Assembly (NCBI RefSeq): GCF_030867145.1
Contig: NC_134440.1
Coordinates: 4,960,001 to 5,024,000, forward strand
DNA length: 64,000 nt
Reading direction: 5' to 3'
DNA from: Opisthocomus hoazin
Taxonomy: Eukaryota > Chordata > Aves > Opisthocomiformes > Opisthocomidae
A model generated the notes under the pieces. It searched no databases, was not told the DNA's origin, and saw only the letters and a program-made list of their open reading frames with translations. The position numbers and the translations under genes are program-made. Each line of letters begins with the position of its first letter. The stretch's first letter is position 1. Of the stretch, positions 43,083 to 53,352 are shown in pieces.

Positions 43083-46000
43083 ATGTCGGCCGAAAGCGCC
43101 GCGCCGGTGGAGGATGGGCACGAAGTGAAGGTCAGGGGTGCAAGGAGGCTTGGGGAGGGGGCTGCGGGCAGCGCTGGGGGCTCACCGCCGTGCCCCCTCC
43201 CCGGGCAGAGCGTGGGGAGCCGGGTGGCCAGCCTGCCGCTGGTGAGCTCGGCCTGCGGCATGGTCTCGGCGGCGTACGCCTCCACCAAGGAGAGCCACCC
43301 CTACGTCCAGTCCGTCTGCGACGCCGCCGAGAAGGGGGTGAAGACGCTGGCGGTGGCGGCGGTCAGCGGGGCGCAGCCCATCCTCACCAAGCTGGAGCCG
43401 CAGAGTGAGTGGGGCTGGGGGTGGGATGGGGGGCACCCCCAGAGCTTTGGGGTGCCCGAAAACCGGCCCTGGCAGCACCCCCAGAGCTTTGGGGTGCCCG
43501 AAAACCAACCCTGGCAGCACCCCCAGAGCCCTGGGGTGCCCAAAAACCAACCCTGGCAGCACCCCCAGAGCTTTGGGGTGCCCAAAAACCGGCCCTGGCA
43601 GCACCCCCAGAGCCCTGGGGTGCCTGAAAACCAACCCTGGCAGCACCCCCAGAGCCTTGAGGTGCCCAAAAACCAACCTGGCAGCACCCCCAGAGCCCTA
43701 GGGTGCCTAAAAACCAACCTGGCAGCACCCCCAGAGCCCTGGGGTGCCCAAAAACCAACCCTGGCAGCACCCCCAGAGCCCTGGGGTGCCCGAAAACCGG
43801 CCCTGGCAGAGCCCTGGCGAGGCAGCGGGGTGGGAATGGTCGGGTTTTGGCGTCTCGAGTTTATTTTGCCGACGAATACGCGTGGGAAGGGCTGGAGAAG
43901 CTGGGTGGGGGCAGCACCCCATGAGTTCTGGGGTGCTGGAAAGCTGGCTTTGGCAGAGCGCTTGCACAGCAGCGGGGTGGGACGAAGCTGGTTTCTTATC
44001 TCCAGTTTTCACCACTAATACACTGGCAAGGAACTGGAGAAGCTGGAGGAGAATGTGGGGAGGGGGCAGCACCCCAGGACTTTTGGGGTGTCAGAAAAGT
44101 AGAAAACTGGCTTTAGCAGAGCTCTTGTATGGCAGCAGGACTGGGAAAAGCTGTTTGCTCACCTCCAGTTTCCACCACCAACCAATACACTCCAGCAAAG
44201 GGCTGGAGGAGAAGGTGGGGAGGGGGCAGCACCCCAGGAATTTTGGGGTACCCCAAAAACTGGACCCAGGAGAGCTCTTGCAATACAGCAAGATGCTAAA
44301 AAACGTTATTTTTATGTCTCTAGTTTCCACCGCCAACGAATACGCCTGCAAAGGGCTGGAGAAGCTGGAGGAGAAGCTGCCCATCCTGCAGCAGCCCCCG
44401 CAGAGGGTAACGTCTCCCCTGGGTGGGGGGCACGGGGGGGGACCCAGCCCAGGGCGAGGGGCTGGGACAAGGCATCCCCTCTGCTGTCCCCTCCCCAGGT
44501 GGTGGCAGGGACCAGGGAGCTGGTGGCATCCGTGACGGGCCTGGCGCGGGACGCGGTGCGGGGTGGCGTGGAGAGGACGCGGTGGGCGCTGGGCGCCGTG
44601 GTGGGCTCCGGCGTGGACCGGCTGCTGGCCAAGGGGGTGGACGTGGCGCTGGGGACATCGGAGGAGCTGCTGGAGCGATACCTGCCCGGGACAGACAAGG
44701 AGCTGGGTGAGTGCCGACTATGCAGGGCTTTGGGTCACCGCGTCACCGCGCAGGGGACGATGCCCACCCGGCCGGGTGGGCATCGTCCCCTGCGCGGTGA
44801 CGCGGTGACCCAAAGCCGGGGAAGGCGACGCAGCGGTGGGTGAACTCTCACCTGGAAAACAGAAAATAAATATAGCCCCGTGCCACCCACCCCGGGTATT
44901 TATAGCTGGGCACGGGGTAGCGGTGGGCAGAGCCAGCCCCGTGGCACGGCAGAGGTGACCGGAGAGGCCACCTGACTTTTTCGGTGACACCTCCACATGA
45001 CCCAGTGGCCACGTACCCCGTGGGTGGGCACCCCTGGGTCCCCACAACGGGGCGCGGAGCTCAGGGGTCTCATCCCAGCACCGGCGGTGGGATGCTCCGG
45101 TGCCTGGCGTGGGATGGTTCTGACCTCCTGGACCCTCAGCGACGGCGGCGGGCGTCGAGGTGGCCTCGCCGGCGCGGCAGAGCTGCTTCGTCCGCGTGGG
45201 CTCGCTCTCGGCCAAGCTGCGGCGCCGAGTCCTGCGGCGCTTGCTGGGTGAGCTGCAGCGGGCATGGCGCAGCACCCAGCGCGTCCTGGCCCAGCTCCAC
45301 CACGTCTTCGAGCTGGTAAGGACGCAGCGGGGACCGTGCCAGCCCCGTGCCAGCTGCCCCCCGGCGTGCTCCCACCTCGCTGTCCCTTCCCCCAGATCAA
45401 GCAGGGGTGGCAGGGCGTGGATGGGCCCCTGGACGGCGCCCAGCGGCATCTCCACCGCGTGTGGCTGGGGTGGAGCCAGCAGGATGCTGTGCCCGTGGAG
45501 GACACCAAGGTATGGGGCAGGGGTACCCATGGAAGACAGAGGTGTGGGGTGAGGGATTGTGCCTGTGGAGGACACCAGGATACAGGTTGGACCGTGCTCG
45601 TGGAGGAGACCACAGCATGGGGTGGGAGGCTGTGCCCATGGAGGATACCAAGGTGTGGGGTGGGAGGCTGTGCCTGTGGAGGACACCATGGTATGGGGTG
45701 GGGGGCCATACCCATGGAGGACACCGAGGCATGGGGTGGGGAGCGTGCTCTTGGAGGACACCAAGGTATAGTATAGGGCCCATGCCCGTGGAGGACACCA
45801 AGATATGGGGTGGGAGGCTGTGCCCATGGAGGACACCGAGGTATGGGGTGGGAGGCTGTGCCCTGAGAGGAGAGAGAGGTACAGGGTGGGGAGCCATGCC
45901 CATGGAGGACACCAAGGTATGGAGTGGGAGGCTGTGACTATGGAGGACACCAAGGTGTGGGTTGTGAGGCTGTGCCCATGGAGGACACCATGGTACCGGG

Positions 46001-47200
46001 TGGGGGTCATGCCCGTGGAGGACACCACAGTATGGGTTGTGAGGCTGTGGCCATGGAGGACACCAAGGTATGAGGTGGGGAGCCATGCCCATGGAGGACA
46101 CCAAGTTGTGGGTTATGAGGCTGTGACTATGGAGGACACCACATTATGGGGTGGGGGCCATACCCATGGAGGACACCGAGGTACAGGGTGGGGAGCCATG
46201 CCCATGGAGGACACCAAGTTGTGGGCTGTGAGGCTGTGCCCGTGGAGGACACCATGGTACCGGGTGGGGGCCATGCCCGTGGAGGACACCAAGGTATGGA
46301 TTGGGAGGCTGTGACTATGGAGGACACCATGGTACAGGGTGGGGGTCATGCCCGTGGAGGACACCACAGTATGGGTTGTGAGGCTGTGCCCATGGAGGAC
46401 ACCAAGGTATGAGGTGGGGAGCCATGCCCATGGAGGACACCAAGTTGTGGGTTATGAGGCTGTGACTATGGAGGACACCATGGTACCGGGTGGGGGCCAT
46501 ACCCATGGAGGACACCGAGGTACAGGGTGGGGAGCCATGCCCACACCAAGTTGTGGGCTGTGAGGCTGTGCCCATGGAGCACACCATGGTACCGGGTGGG
46601 GGTCATGCCCGTGGAGGACACCGCAGTATGGGTTGTGAGGCTGTGCCCATGGAGGACACCATGGTACCAGGTGGGGGCCATGCCCGTGGAGGACACCAAG
46701 GTACGGGATCCTAGCGGTGGGGGGGCAGGGGGACCATGGCACCCCGGGGCCGCGGCTGCCCGCTGCCTGCCTCGCAGGTGAAGGCGCGGACGCTGGCCAC
46801 GCTGCGCGGGCTCCTGCGCCATCTCCACGCCGCCTTCACCCGCCTGGCCGCCGGCGCCCGCCTGTTCCCCAGCGGCCTGCAGCAGACGGCGGGACGCGTC
46901 CGGCACAGCGCGGCGGGCGTGCGGGCGTCCCTCTGCCGCGCCCGCTCCTTCCACGACCTCTCGGGCCTGGTGCTGGCGCAGAGCCGGGAGACGGTGACGC
47001 GGGCGCAGCTGAGCGTCGAGGAGCTGCTGGAGCACGTCGGGCAGCACGCGCCCCTGCCCTGGCTCGTGGGACCCTTCGCCCCCGCGCTGGTCGAGTACCC
47101 CGAGGACGTCCCCGTCCAGATGGCCAAGTGGGAGGGTTGCGTCACCGTGGGGGGGACGCACGGGGTACCCGCTCCCCCGCGGCTCCGCAGCCGGCGCTGA
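43083..47200 (+). CDS. PLIN5: Perilipin-5, seven coding exons
   Basis: Lipid-droplet coat protein; in mammals PLIN5 regulates lipolysis in oxidative tissues. Coding exons: 43083-43130, 43209-43404, 44324-44406, 44499-44706, 45140-45315, 45396-45509, 46778-47200. GT-AG junctions and phases join into 415 codons (human 463). Residues 17-110 are a PAT domain ([46 protein letters not shown]). An amphipathic region follows to about 180 ([19 protein letters not shown]), then [25 protein letters not shown], and a C-terminal four-helix-bundle region ending [14 protein letters not shown], characteristic of PLIN3/PLIN5. Synteny next to LRG1 fits PLIN5. The PAT domain is PLIN3-like and nearly identical to the neighbouring gene. 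The predicted C-terminus lacks the human tail, whose TLMPE motif occurs out of frame downstream. It is Arg-rich and Leu-rich, unlike its neighbour. Confidence 0.9.
43430..43805. repeat. 42-bp minisatellite, PLIN5 intron 2
   Basis: Nine copies of a 42-bp unit, AGCACCCCCAGAGCCCTGGG then GTGCCCAAAAACCAACCCTGGC. Variants carry GAGCTTTGG or CCCGAAAACCGG. The same array with five copies sits at the same place in the PLIN3-type gene (49322-49530). Confidence 0.95.
44726..44817. repeat. Perfect 92-bp palindrome in PLIN5 intron 4
   Basis: Two 46-bp arms, 44726-44771 and 44772-44817, are exact reverse complements with no spacer; the centre is CACCCGG|CCGGGTG. The left arm begins GGCTTTGGGTCACCGCGTCA and itself holds a short direct repeat, TCACCGCG. 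It lies 20 bp after the donor at 44706. Either a real cruciform- or hairpin-forming element or a fold-back artefact of sequencing or assembly. Confidence 0.95.
45475..46715. repeat. 38-bp array copying an exon end and splice donor
   Basis: About 32 tandem copies of a 38-bp unit, for example CTGTGCCCATGGAGGACACC then AAGGTATGGGGTGGGAGG. The first copy overlaps the 3' end of the PLIN5 exon 45396-45509 (GTGCCCGTGGAGGACACCAAG|GTATGG), so the unit contains exon end plus donor. The last copy (GAGGACACCAAG|GTACGG) is about 80 bp before the next exon. Many copies keep AG|GTATG. Confidence 0.95.
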
Positions 47201-48440
47201 GCCCCCCGGCGCGACCCAACTGGGGGAGCACCCACCCACCTACCCACCCACCCAGACCAGTGAACCCCATCCCCGCCGTGGTGGAGGTGACGGTGGACTC
47301 GGTGACCCCGCGTGGGACCCTGATGCCGGAGAGCTTTCTGGGGAGGGAGGGGACGGTGGCACGCGGAGGTGCCCGGCCTTGCCCCTCCGGTGGGGGGTCC
47401 GGGGGCTCCCCGAGCCCGGCCAGGGTCAGGATTTCTCGTCTCCGCGGCTTCAAGGCACTTTAAAGAGGGGAAAAAACCAACTTTTTAGGCCTGAAAATGA
47501 CTCGTAGACCGTTGTGGGGGGCTCGTGGGGGGCACGGCAGGACCCCCCCGGGGAGGGTTTCCCAGTGGGGTGCTGGGGTGGTGCTGGGATGGAGGGTGCC
47601 GGCAGGATGCGGGGACGGCCGGACCACGAACCGTGGCCGTGTGGCGCTGACCTTCGTCCCAGTTATCACGATCACGGGGCTGGGCCCCGCGTGTCCCCCA
47701 GCTGTGGGGGGGGGGGGGGGGGGGGGCACAGTCCAGCCTGCTGCCACCGGCACCCACTGGGACCAGTCTGAGCCCCCCCACTGGGCCAGGTGGGGGGCAA
47801 CGCTGGGAGCCTTGTGCTGGGCGATGCCCCCGAGGGGAGGGGGAGTTTGGGGGGGCCACTGCCTCATCCGTCCCGGGGGTCAGTGGGGGGGGGGGGGTCA
47901 GTGCAGCCTGGCTTGGGGGTCCCAGGGGTGGGGAGCAGGACCTGAGGGGGGGTCCCAGTCCCGTGGGGGGTCGGTGCAGCCCGGTCCCATGGGGGAATCT
48001 GGTCCCTGGGGGGGTCTCGATCCCGGGAGGGGTCGGTGCAGCCCGGCTTGGGGGTCCCGGACCCGGGGGGGCGTCGGTGCAGCCCGGTGCCAACGGATCC
48101 GGTCCCGGGGGGGTCCCTGGCCCGGGGGGGTCGGTGCAGCCTGGCTTGGGGGTCCCAAGGGAGCCGGGAGGGGTCGGTGCAGCCCGGTCCCAAGGGATCC
48201 GGTCCCGGGGGGGTCCCTGGCCCGGGAGGGGTCGATGCATTCCATTCCGCGGGATCCGGTCCCGGGAGATGGGGTCCCGTGGGGGGGAGGGGGGGTGCAG
48301 GCCCGAGGAGGTGGGGGTCGGGGTCCCCCGGTCCCGGGGGCTCCGTTCGTGAGGTGCCGGGTGAGGGGGGGGGGTCCCGGTACCGGTCGCGGTCATTCAC
48401 GCTACCCACGGGTCGGGGCTCCCGCACCGCCCCGCGCCGG
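47201..48440. other. PLIN5 3' region and G-rich spacer
   Basis: No AATAAA was found after the PLIN5 stop; the exact 3' end is unclear. A 103-codon continuation in another frame holds the TLMPE motif at 47317-47331. From 47880 to 48260 a repeat of GGGGGTCGGTGCAGCCCGG and GGTCCCGGGGGGGTCC words runs to the next promoter, with G-runs up to 18 bases (47707-47726) and strong strand asymmetry. Confidence 0.6.
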
Positions 48441-48454
48441 CCCCGGGGGGGCGG

Positions 48455-48545
48455 GTCCCGGTCACGTGCCCGGGGGGGGGCGGGCTCCGGGTCTATAAAG
48501 GGCGGAGGGGGAGGGCGGGGGGCGAGCCTGGAGCTGAGAGCAGCG
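48455..48545 (+). promoter_or_regulatory. PLIN3: PLIN3-type gene promoter and exon 1
   Basis: An E-box within GTCACGTGCC (CACGTG at 48463-48468), a GC box (GGGGCGGGC), TATAAA at 48494-48499, and then, after about 45 bp, a donor AGAGCAGCG|GTGAGG with the exon ending at 48545. The spacing fits a start near 48525 and a very short untranslated exon spliced to the acceptor at 48807. CACGTG is bound by USF, MITF/TFE and ChREBP/MLX-type factors, which would suit a lipid-droplet gene; this is inference. Confidence 0.65.
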
Positions 48546-48553
48546 GTGAGGTC

Positions 48554-48667
48554 GGTCCCGGTCCCGGTCCCGGTCCCGGTCCCGGTCCCGGTCCCGGTCC
48601 CGGTCCCGGTCCCGGTCCCGGTCCCGGTCCCGGTCCCGGTCCCGGTCCCGGTCCCGGTCCCGGTCCC
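48554..48667. repeat. (GGTCCC)19 hexanucleotide, intron 1
   Basis: Nineteen uninterrupted GGTCCC units begin 8 bp after the donor of exon 1 of the PLIN3-type gene. The unit is GC-only apart from one T and gives VP, GP and RD dipeptide frames, none of which is a gene. Confidence 0.98.
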
Positions 48668-48814
48668 TGGGACCCCACCGTCCTGGAGGGCCCCAGCCGG
48701 GTGGGGGGTGCCCTGCCCTGGGGAGGGGGTACCTGGCGGGTCCCCCATCCTGGCGGGGGAGGGGTGGTGGTCTGACCCCACTCACTGTTGTTCCCCCCCG
48801 CCCCCAGCCCCACC

Positions 48815-51477
48815 ATGGCCACCAGCGAGCCCGGGACGGAGCAGCCCAAGGTGGAGGAGCAGCAGGTCAGTGGGGGCAAGATGGGGGTCTGGGGGGGGGG
48901 AATCCCTGCTTGGGGATGGGGCCCCTGCTTGGGGACAGGGCTCTGGGTTATCCTGCCCTTAGGTGGGCTTGGAGGGTCCTCGGAGCACCCCAGCCCCCCC
49001 CCTTGGGAAGTCGGGGACACACGGTGCCCTCCCATCCCCTATGAGATGTGGGGCTCCATCGTGCCCCCCAACTCACGCTGACCCCTCGGCGTCCCCAGAG
49101 CATCGGGGCGCGGGTGGCCAGCCTGCCGCTGGTGAGCTCGGCCTGCGGCATGGTCTCGGCGGCGTACGCCTGCACCAAGGAGAGCCACCCCTACGTCCAG
49201 TCCGTCTGCGACGCCGCCGAGAAGGGGGTGAAGACGCTGGCGGTGGCGGCGGTCAGCGGGGCGCAGCCCATCCTCACCAAGCTGGAGCCGCAGAGTGAGT
49301 GGGGCTGGGGGTGGGATGGGGGGGCACCCCCAGAGCCCTGGGGTGCCCGAAAACCGGCCCTGGCAGCACCCCCAGAGCCCTGGGGTGCCCAAAAACCAAC
49401 CCTGGCAGCACCCCCAGAGCCCTGGGGTGCCCAAAAACCAACCCTGGCAGCACCCCCAGAGCCCTGGGGTGCCCAAAAACCAACCCTGGCAGCACCCCCA
49501 GAGCCCTGGGGTGCCCAAAAACCAGCCCTGGCAGAGCCCTCGCGAGGCAGCGGGGTGGGAATGGTTGGGTTTTGGCGTCTCGAGTTTATTTTGCCAACGA
49601 ATACGCGTGGGAAGGGCTGGAGAAGCTGGGTGGGGGCAGCACCCCATGAGTTTTGGGGTGCTGGAAAGCTGGCTTTGGCAGAGCTCTTGCACAGCAGCGG
49701 GGTGGGACGACGCTGGTTTCTTATCTCCAGTTCTCACCACTAATACACTGGCAAGGAACTGGAGAAGGTGGGGAGGGGGCAGCACCCCAGGACTTTTGGG
49801 GTGTCAGAAAAGTAGAAAACTGGCTTTAGCAGAGCTCTTGCATGGCAGCAGGACTGGGAAAAGCTGTTTGCTCACCTCCAGTTTCCACCACCAGCAAACG
49901 CACTCCAGCAAAGGGCTGGAGAAGCTGGAGGAGAAGGTGGGGAGGGGACAGCACCCTACGAGTTTTGGGGTACCCCAAAAACTGGACCCAAGAGAGCTCT
50001 TGCAATACAGCACGATACTAAAAAATGTTATTTTTATGTCTCTAGTTTCCACCGCCAATGAATACGCCTGCAAAGGGCTGGAGAAGCTGGAGGAGAAGCT
50101 GCCCATCCTGCAGCAGCCCACAGAGAAGGTAGTGGGGTGGGGTGGGCAAACACATTTGAGGTCCGCCCCCCCCCCCCCAAGTGCTGCTTAACAGAAGGTT
50201 GTCCACCCCCCAACCAGCTCATCTCGGACACGAAGCAGCTGGTGACATCCACAGTGACGGGGGCCAAGGACGTCCTGACCAGCACTGTGGCTGGGGCCAA
50301 GGACGCGGTGACCAGCGGGGTGACGGGGGTGATGGACATGACCAAAGGGGCCGTGCAGGGCAGCGTGGAGCTGACCAAATCCGCGGTGAGCAGCGGCGTC
50401 AGCACCGTCATGGGCTCGACTGTGGGCCAGATGGTGGTGAGCGGGATGGGCTCTGTGCTGGAGAAGTCGGAGGAGCTGGTGGACCATTACCTGCCCGTGA
50501 CGGATGAGGAGCTGGGTAAGGAGCTGCTCACAACCCCCTGGAGATGTGTTGTGGCCTGGGGGTCCCCTTGGAGAGGGCTGGGTGGAGCCTGGGCAGGCGG
50601 ATGCTGGCTCCGCGTGGGGTTGGTGGCTCTGGGACCACCTCAGCAGCTCCTCTCCCACAGCCAAGCTGGCCACGGCCGTGGAGGGCTTTGAAACGGAGCA
50701 GCAGAAGCAGCAGCAGAGCTACTTCGTGCGCCTGGGCTCCCTCTCGGCCAAGCTGCGGCACCGAGCCCTCCAGCACTCGCTGGGCAAGCTGCAGAGCGCC
50801 CGCCGCAGCAGCCAGGACCTGCTGGCCCAGCTCCAGCGCACCCTCGACCTGGTAGGACCTGTCCCCATGTCCCCCTGTGCCATCCCACGGCTGTGGCAGA
50901 CCCCCCAGCTGGGCTCCGTCTCCCTTCCCAGGTGGAGCAGCTCAAGCAGGGCATGGACCAGAAGCTGCAGGGAGGGCAGGAGAAGCTGCAGCAGATGTGG
51001 ACGGAGTGGAGCAAGAAGCAACCGGGTGGTGGCAAGGACCTGGTGCCACCGGAGGTAGGTGGAGAGCGGGGTGGGTCCCCAGAGCTACCCGGTGTCCCCC
51101 CCACCCCTCACCGCCCCGTTGTCCCCCCGCAGGCGGTGGAGTCGGGCACCCTGGCCCTGCTGCAGGGCTTGACGCAGCAGCTCCAGAGCTCCTGCCAGCC
51201 CTTGGTGTCCAGCCTCCAGGGCCTCCCTGCCAGCATCCAGGACACGGCCGGGCAGGTCCGGCACAACGTGGAGGAGCTGCGGGCGGCTCTCACCTCCACC
51301 GCCTCCCTCCAGGACGTGACGGGCAGCGTGCTGGCCCAAGCCCGTGCCCACGCCACCAAAGCCCGTCAGCTGATGGACGAGCTGGTGGAGCACGTGGCCC
51401 ACAACACCCCGCTGACCTGGCTGGTGGGACCCTTCACCCCCTCGGGCCAGCACTTGATGGACCTGGAGATGAAGTAG
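48815..51477 (+). CDS. PLIN3: Perilipin-3 type protein (TIP47-like)
   Basis: Lipid-droplet and cytosolic coat protein of the PAT family. Coding exons: 48815-48865, 49099-49294, 50046-50128, 50218-50515, 50661-50851, 50932-51054, 51133-51477. Phases join into 428 codons (human PLIN3 434). Residues 18-110 are the PAT domain. Residues 111-200 are the amphipathic 11-mer-like region ([40 protein letters not shown]). [14 protein letters not shown] follows, then [38 protein letters not shown] and the helix-bundle end [13 protein letters not shown]. Every landmark is closer to PLIN3 than to PLIN1/2/5 as I remember them. However, its place beside PLIN5 and HDGFL2 is the PLIN4 slot of mammals, so some annotations may call it PLIN4 or PLIN3-like. 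Kozak context CACCATGG supports the start. Confidence 0.92.
49322..49530. repeat. 42-bp minisatellite, PLIN3-type intron 2
   Basis: Five copies of the same 42-bp unit seen in PLIN5 intron 2. Units are more uniform here (all but the first and last AAAAACCAACCC), and flanking intron sequence is almost identical between the two genes. Confidence 0.95.
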
Positions 51478-52480
51478 CATCCTCCGGGGCGGGGTGATGT
51501 TGGTCCCCCCCACCTCAAGCATTGCTAGGAGCATCTACTAACCCCTGCCTGGCCCACCTTGCCTGTAACCACCTTAGTGCCTGCCTGGATGGGGAACCCC
51601 TCCTTTCTGCTCCACGCGTGGCTCTGTCCCTTGTCACCTGCACCAGGGACATGGAGCAAAGTGCCTTGGTTCCTGCCCAAGTGCCTGCTGGGATCACCTC
51701 CAGCCCCTGTCCCCTTGTCCTTGGTGCCTTTGAGCCCCTGACCTTGTAGAGTTGGGGACAGCTGGTGAAGCAATCAACTCTACTTAGTTTTGCACTGGAC
51801 TGAGTTTCTTTGGGGGGGGTGGAGAGGGTGGGCAGGGGAGGAGGGTGACATCAGCATCACTATGGCTGCTTGCCACTCTGAGCATGGGCCTGGGGGGAGA
51901 TGCTCGGGGGGCTGATGTCACAGCCCTGCATGACCTCCCATGGGCTGGGGCTTCTGATGGAGTCACCAGAGGGGACAGCGTGGTGCTGAGCCCCCCGGAC
52001 CACCACCCTGGCGCAGAGCCTATGGCTGAGGGTGACTGAAGGAGGAAGCAGCCCCCCTCCAAGTCCTACAGACCCCCATGTTGTGTGCCACCCACCCATC
52101 CCTGTGGACCTGGGCTTGTCCTCTGTCCTGGTGGGAGCAGTGCTGGGAGGGTGGGAGCAGGATGTCACCCGGGTGGGGGACTCAGGGCAGGGGGCTCTGG
52201 CAGTGTTGGGGTGCTGGGCAGGACCCGATCACCCTGTGGGGAGCAAGGGGCAGCACCCCGTGCCCCCAGCCCACGTCCTGGCTCCCTGCTCTGCACCACC
52301 GGACTGGGGCATCACCCACACCACGGGTGACGATGGCCCCGGGGCACCGTCCTCAGGCACGGGGCTACAGAGTCAGCAGCCGGAGGTGGGTCCCCAGGGG
52401 CTGTGTCCCTGCTTGAGGTCCCACTGGGGTGGTGTGGGGGGTGCGTGTCTCATGGCAGACCCTGTGTGCCCCAGGCTGCT
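51478..52480. other. 3' region of the PLIN3-type gene
   Basis: Lower GC than the surroundings. Probably 3'UTR to about 51800; no canonical AATAAA was found. Beyond 51840, mixed sequence without a recognised exon. Confidence 0.45.
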
Positions 52481-52490
52481 GCAGACTCTA

Positions 52491-53352
52491 CCCCGGGGGG
52501 GGCCCCCTCTGCCGCTGGGGGTCCCTGAGGACGCCAGCGCCAGCAGCCCCTCGGCCATGGCCACCATCCTCTGCGCCTTGCTGGGCGTTATGGCCGGACA
52601 GCTCGTCCTGCGCGGCACGGAGCGGGTGCTGGTGACGGCCCAGCGCTGGCTGAACCGGTACCTGCCCCTGGGCGAGAGGCAGGCGGCTAAGAAACCCCCG
52701 GGGTGCAGCTGGGGGTCCCCATGCCCTCTCCCCACCCTGGGGTGCAGCTGGGGGTCCCTATGCCCCCCTCCCCACCCCGGGGTGCTGCTGGGAGTCCCTA
52801 TGGCCCCTTTGCCTCAGGGGGCTACTGGGGGTCCCCATGGCCCTTTTTCCCTGGGGTGCTACTGGAGGTCTCCACAGTCACCTCACCCCAGGGTGCTGCT
52901 GGGGGTCCCCATGGCCTCTTTTCCTGGGGTGCTGCTGGGTGTCCCAATGACAGCAAGGCTCGGGGGGCCCCCTCCCTACCAGCCAGGAGACATTGGCATG
53001 CAGGAACCCGACACAGGCAAACCCCTGCCCGCACCCTGCCTGTGCTGGCACCCAGGGGTGCGGGACCCTCGCGATGCGGTCGGCGGGGGGTCAGATGCTG
53101 GTGCGGTGGCTGCAGGACTCCTCGGCACTGCGGCAGGCAGCACGGCGAGCCCAGCGCAGCATCGCCAAGGTCCGCGGTGCCTTCAGCCGGGCTGGGTCCC
53201 TACGGGAGCTGCTGGGGACCTTGGTGGCCCAGGGACGCGAGGTGGTGGCCCAGGCATGGGCAATGCTGAGGCTGCTCCTGACAGCGCTGTGGCTGGAGGA
53301 TGCTGCGGGCACAGCAACACCACGCACCCCCCTGCCACACCCCCAAACCTAG
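52491..53352 (+). pseudogene. Third perilipin-like gene or remnant (PLIN4 position)
   Basis: Two pieces resemble perilipin exons. At about 52491-52697, with an ATG at 52557 in GCCATGG context, MAGQLVLRGTERVLVTAQRW then LNRYLPLGERQ parallels the PLIN exon ending [20 protein letters not shown] / [10 protein letters not shown]. At about 53095-53352, RRAQRSIAKVRGAFSRAGSL then RELLGTLVAQGREVVAQAW parallels the C-terminal bundle (PLIN4: RARHSLCELYGIVASAGSVE, LVQSREGVHQAW as I recall). Between them lies a GGGGTGCAGCTGGGGGTCCC minisatellite (52698-52960). No PAT domain, no FVRLGSLS segment and no terminal WLVGPF were seen, and the junctions are weak. Either a decayed copy or a short lineage-specific gene. 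It sits between the PLIN3-type gene and HDGFL2. Confidence 0.5.

Noticed and set aside
44860-44875. AATAAA in PLIN5 intron 4 as a gene end
   Set aside because: The exons on both sides join in phase and continue the perilipin fold, so this signal is at most an alternative early end.
48462-48962. RDRDRD, GPGPGP and VPVPVP peptides
   Set aside because: All derive from the (GGTCCC)19 array located in intron 1 of the PLIN3-type gene.
52993-53094. N-terminal part of the frame that contains the perilipin-like C-terminal piece
   Set aside because: MACRNPTQANPCPHPAC has no perilipin similarity and lies over probable intron sequence; only the part from about 53095 is used.
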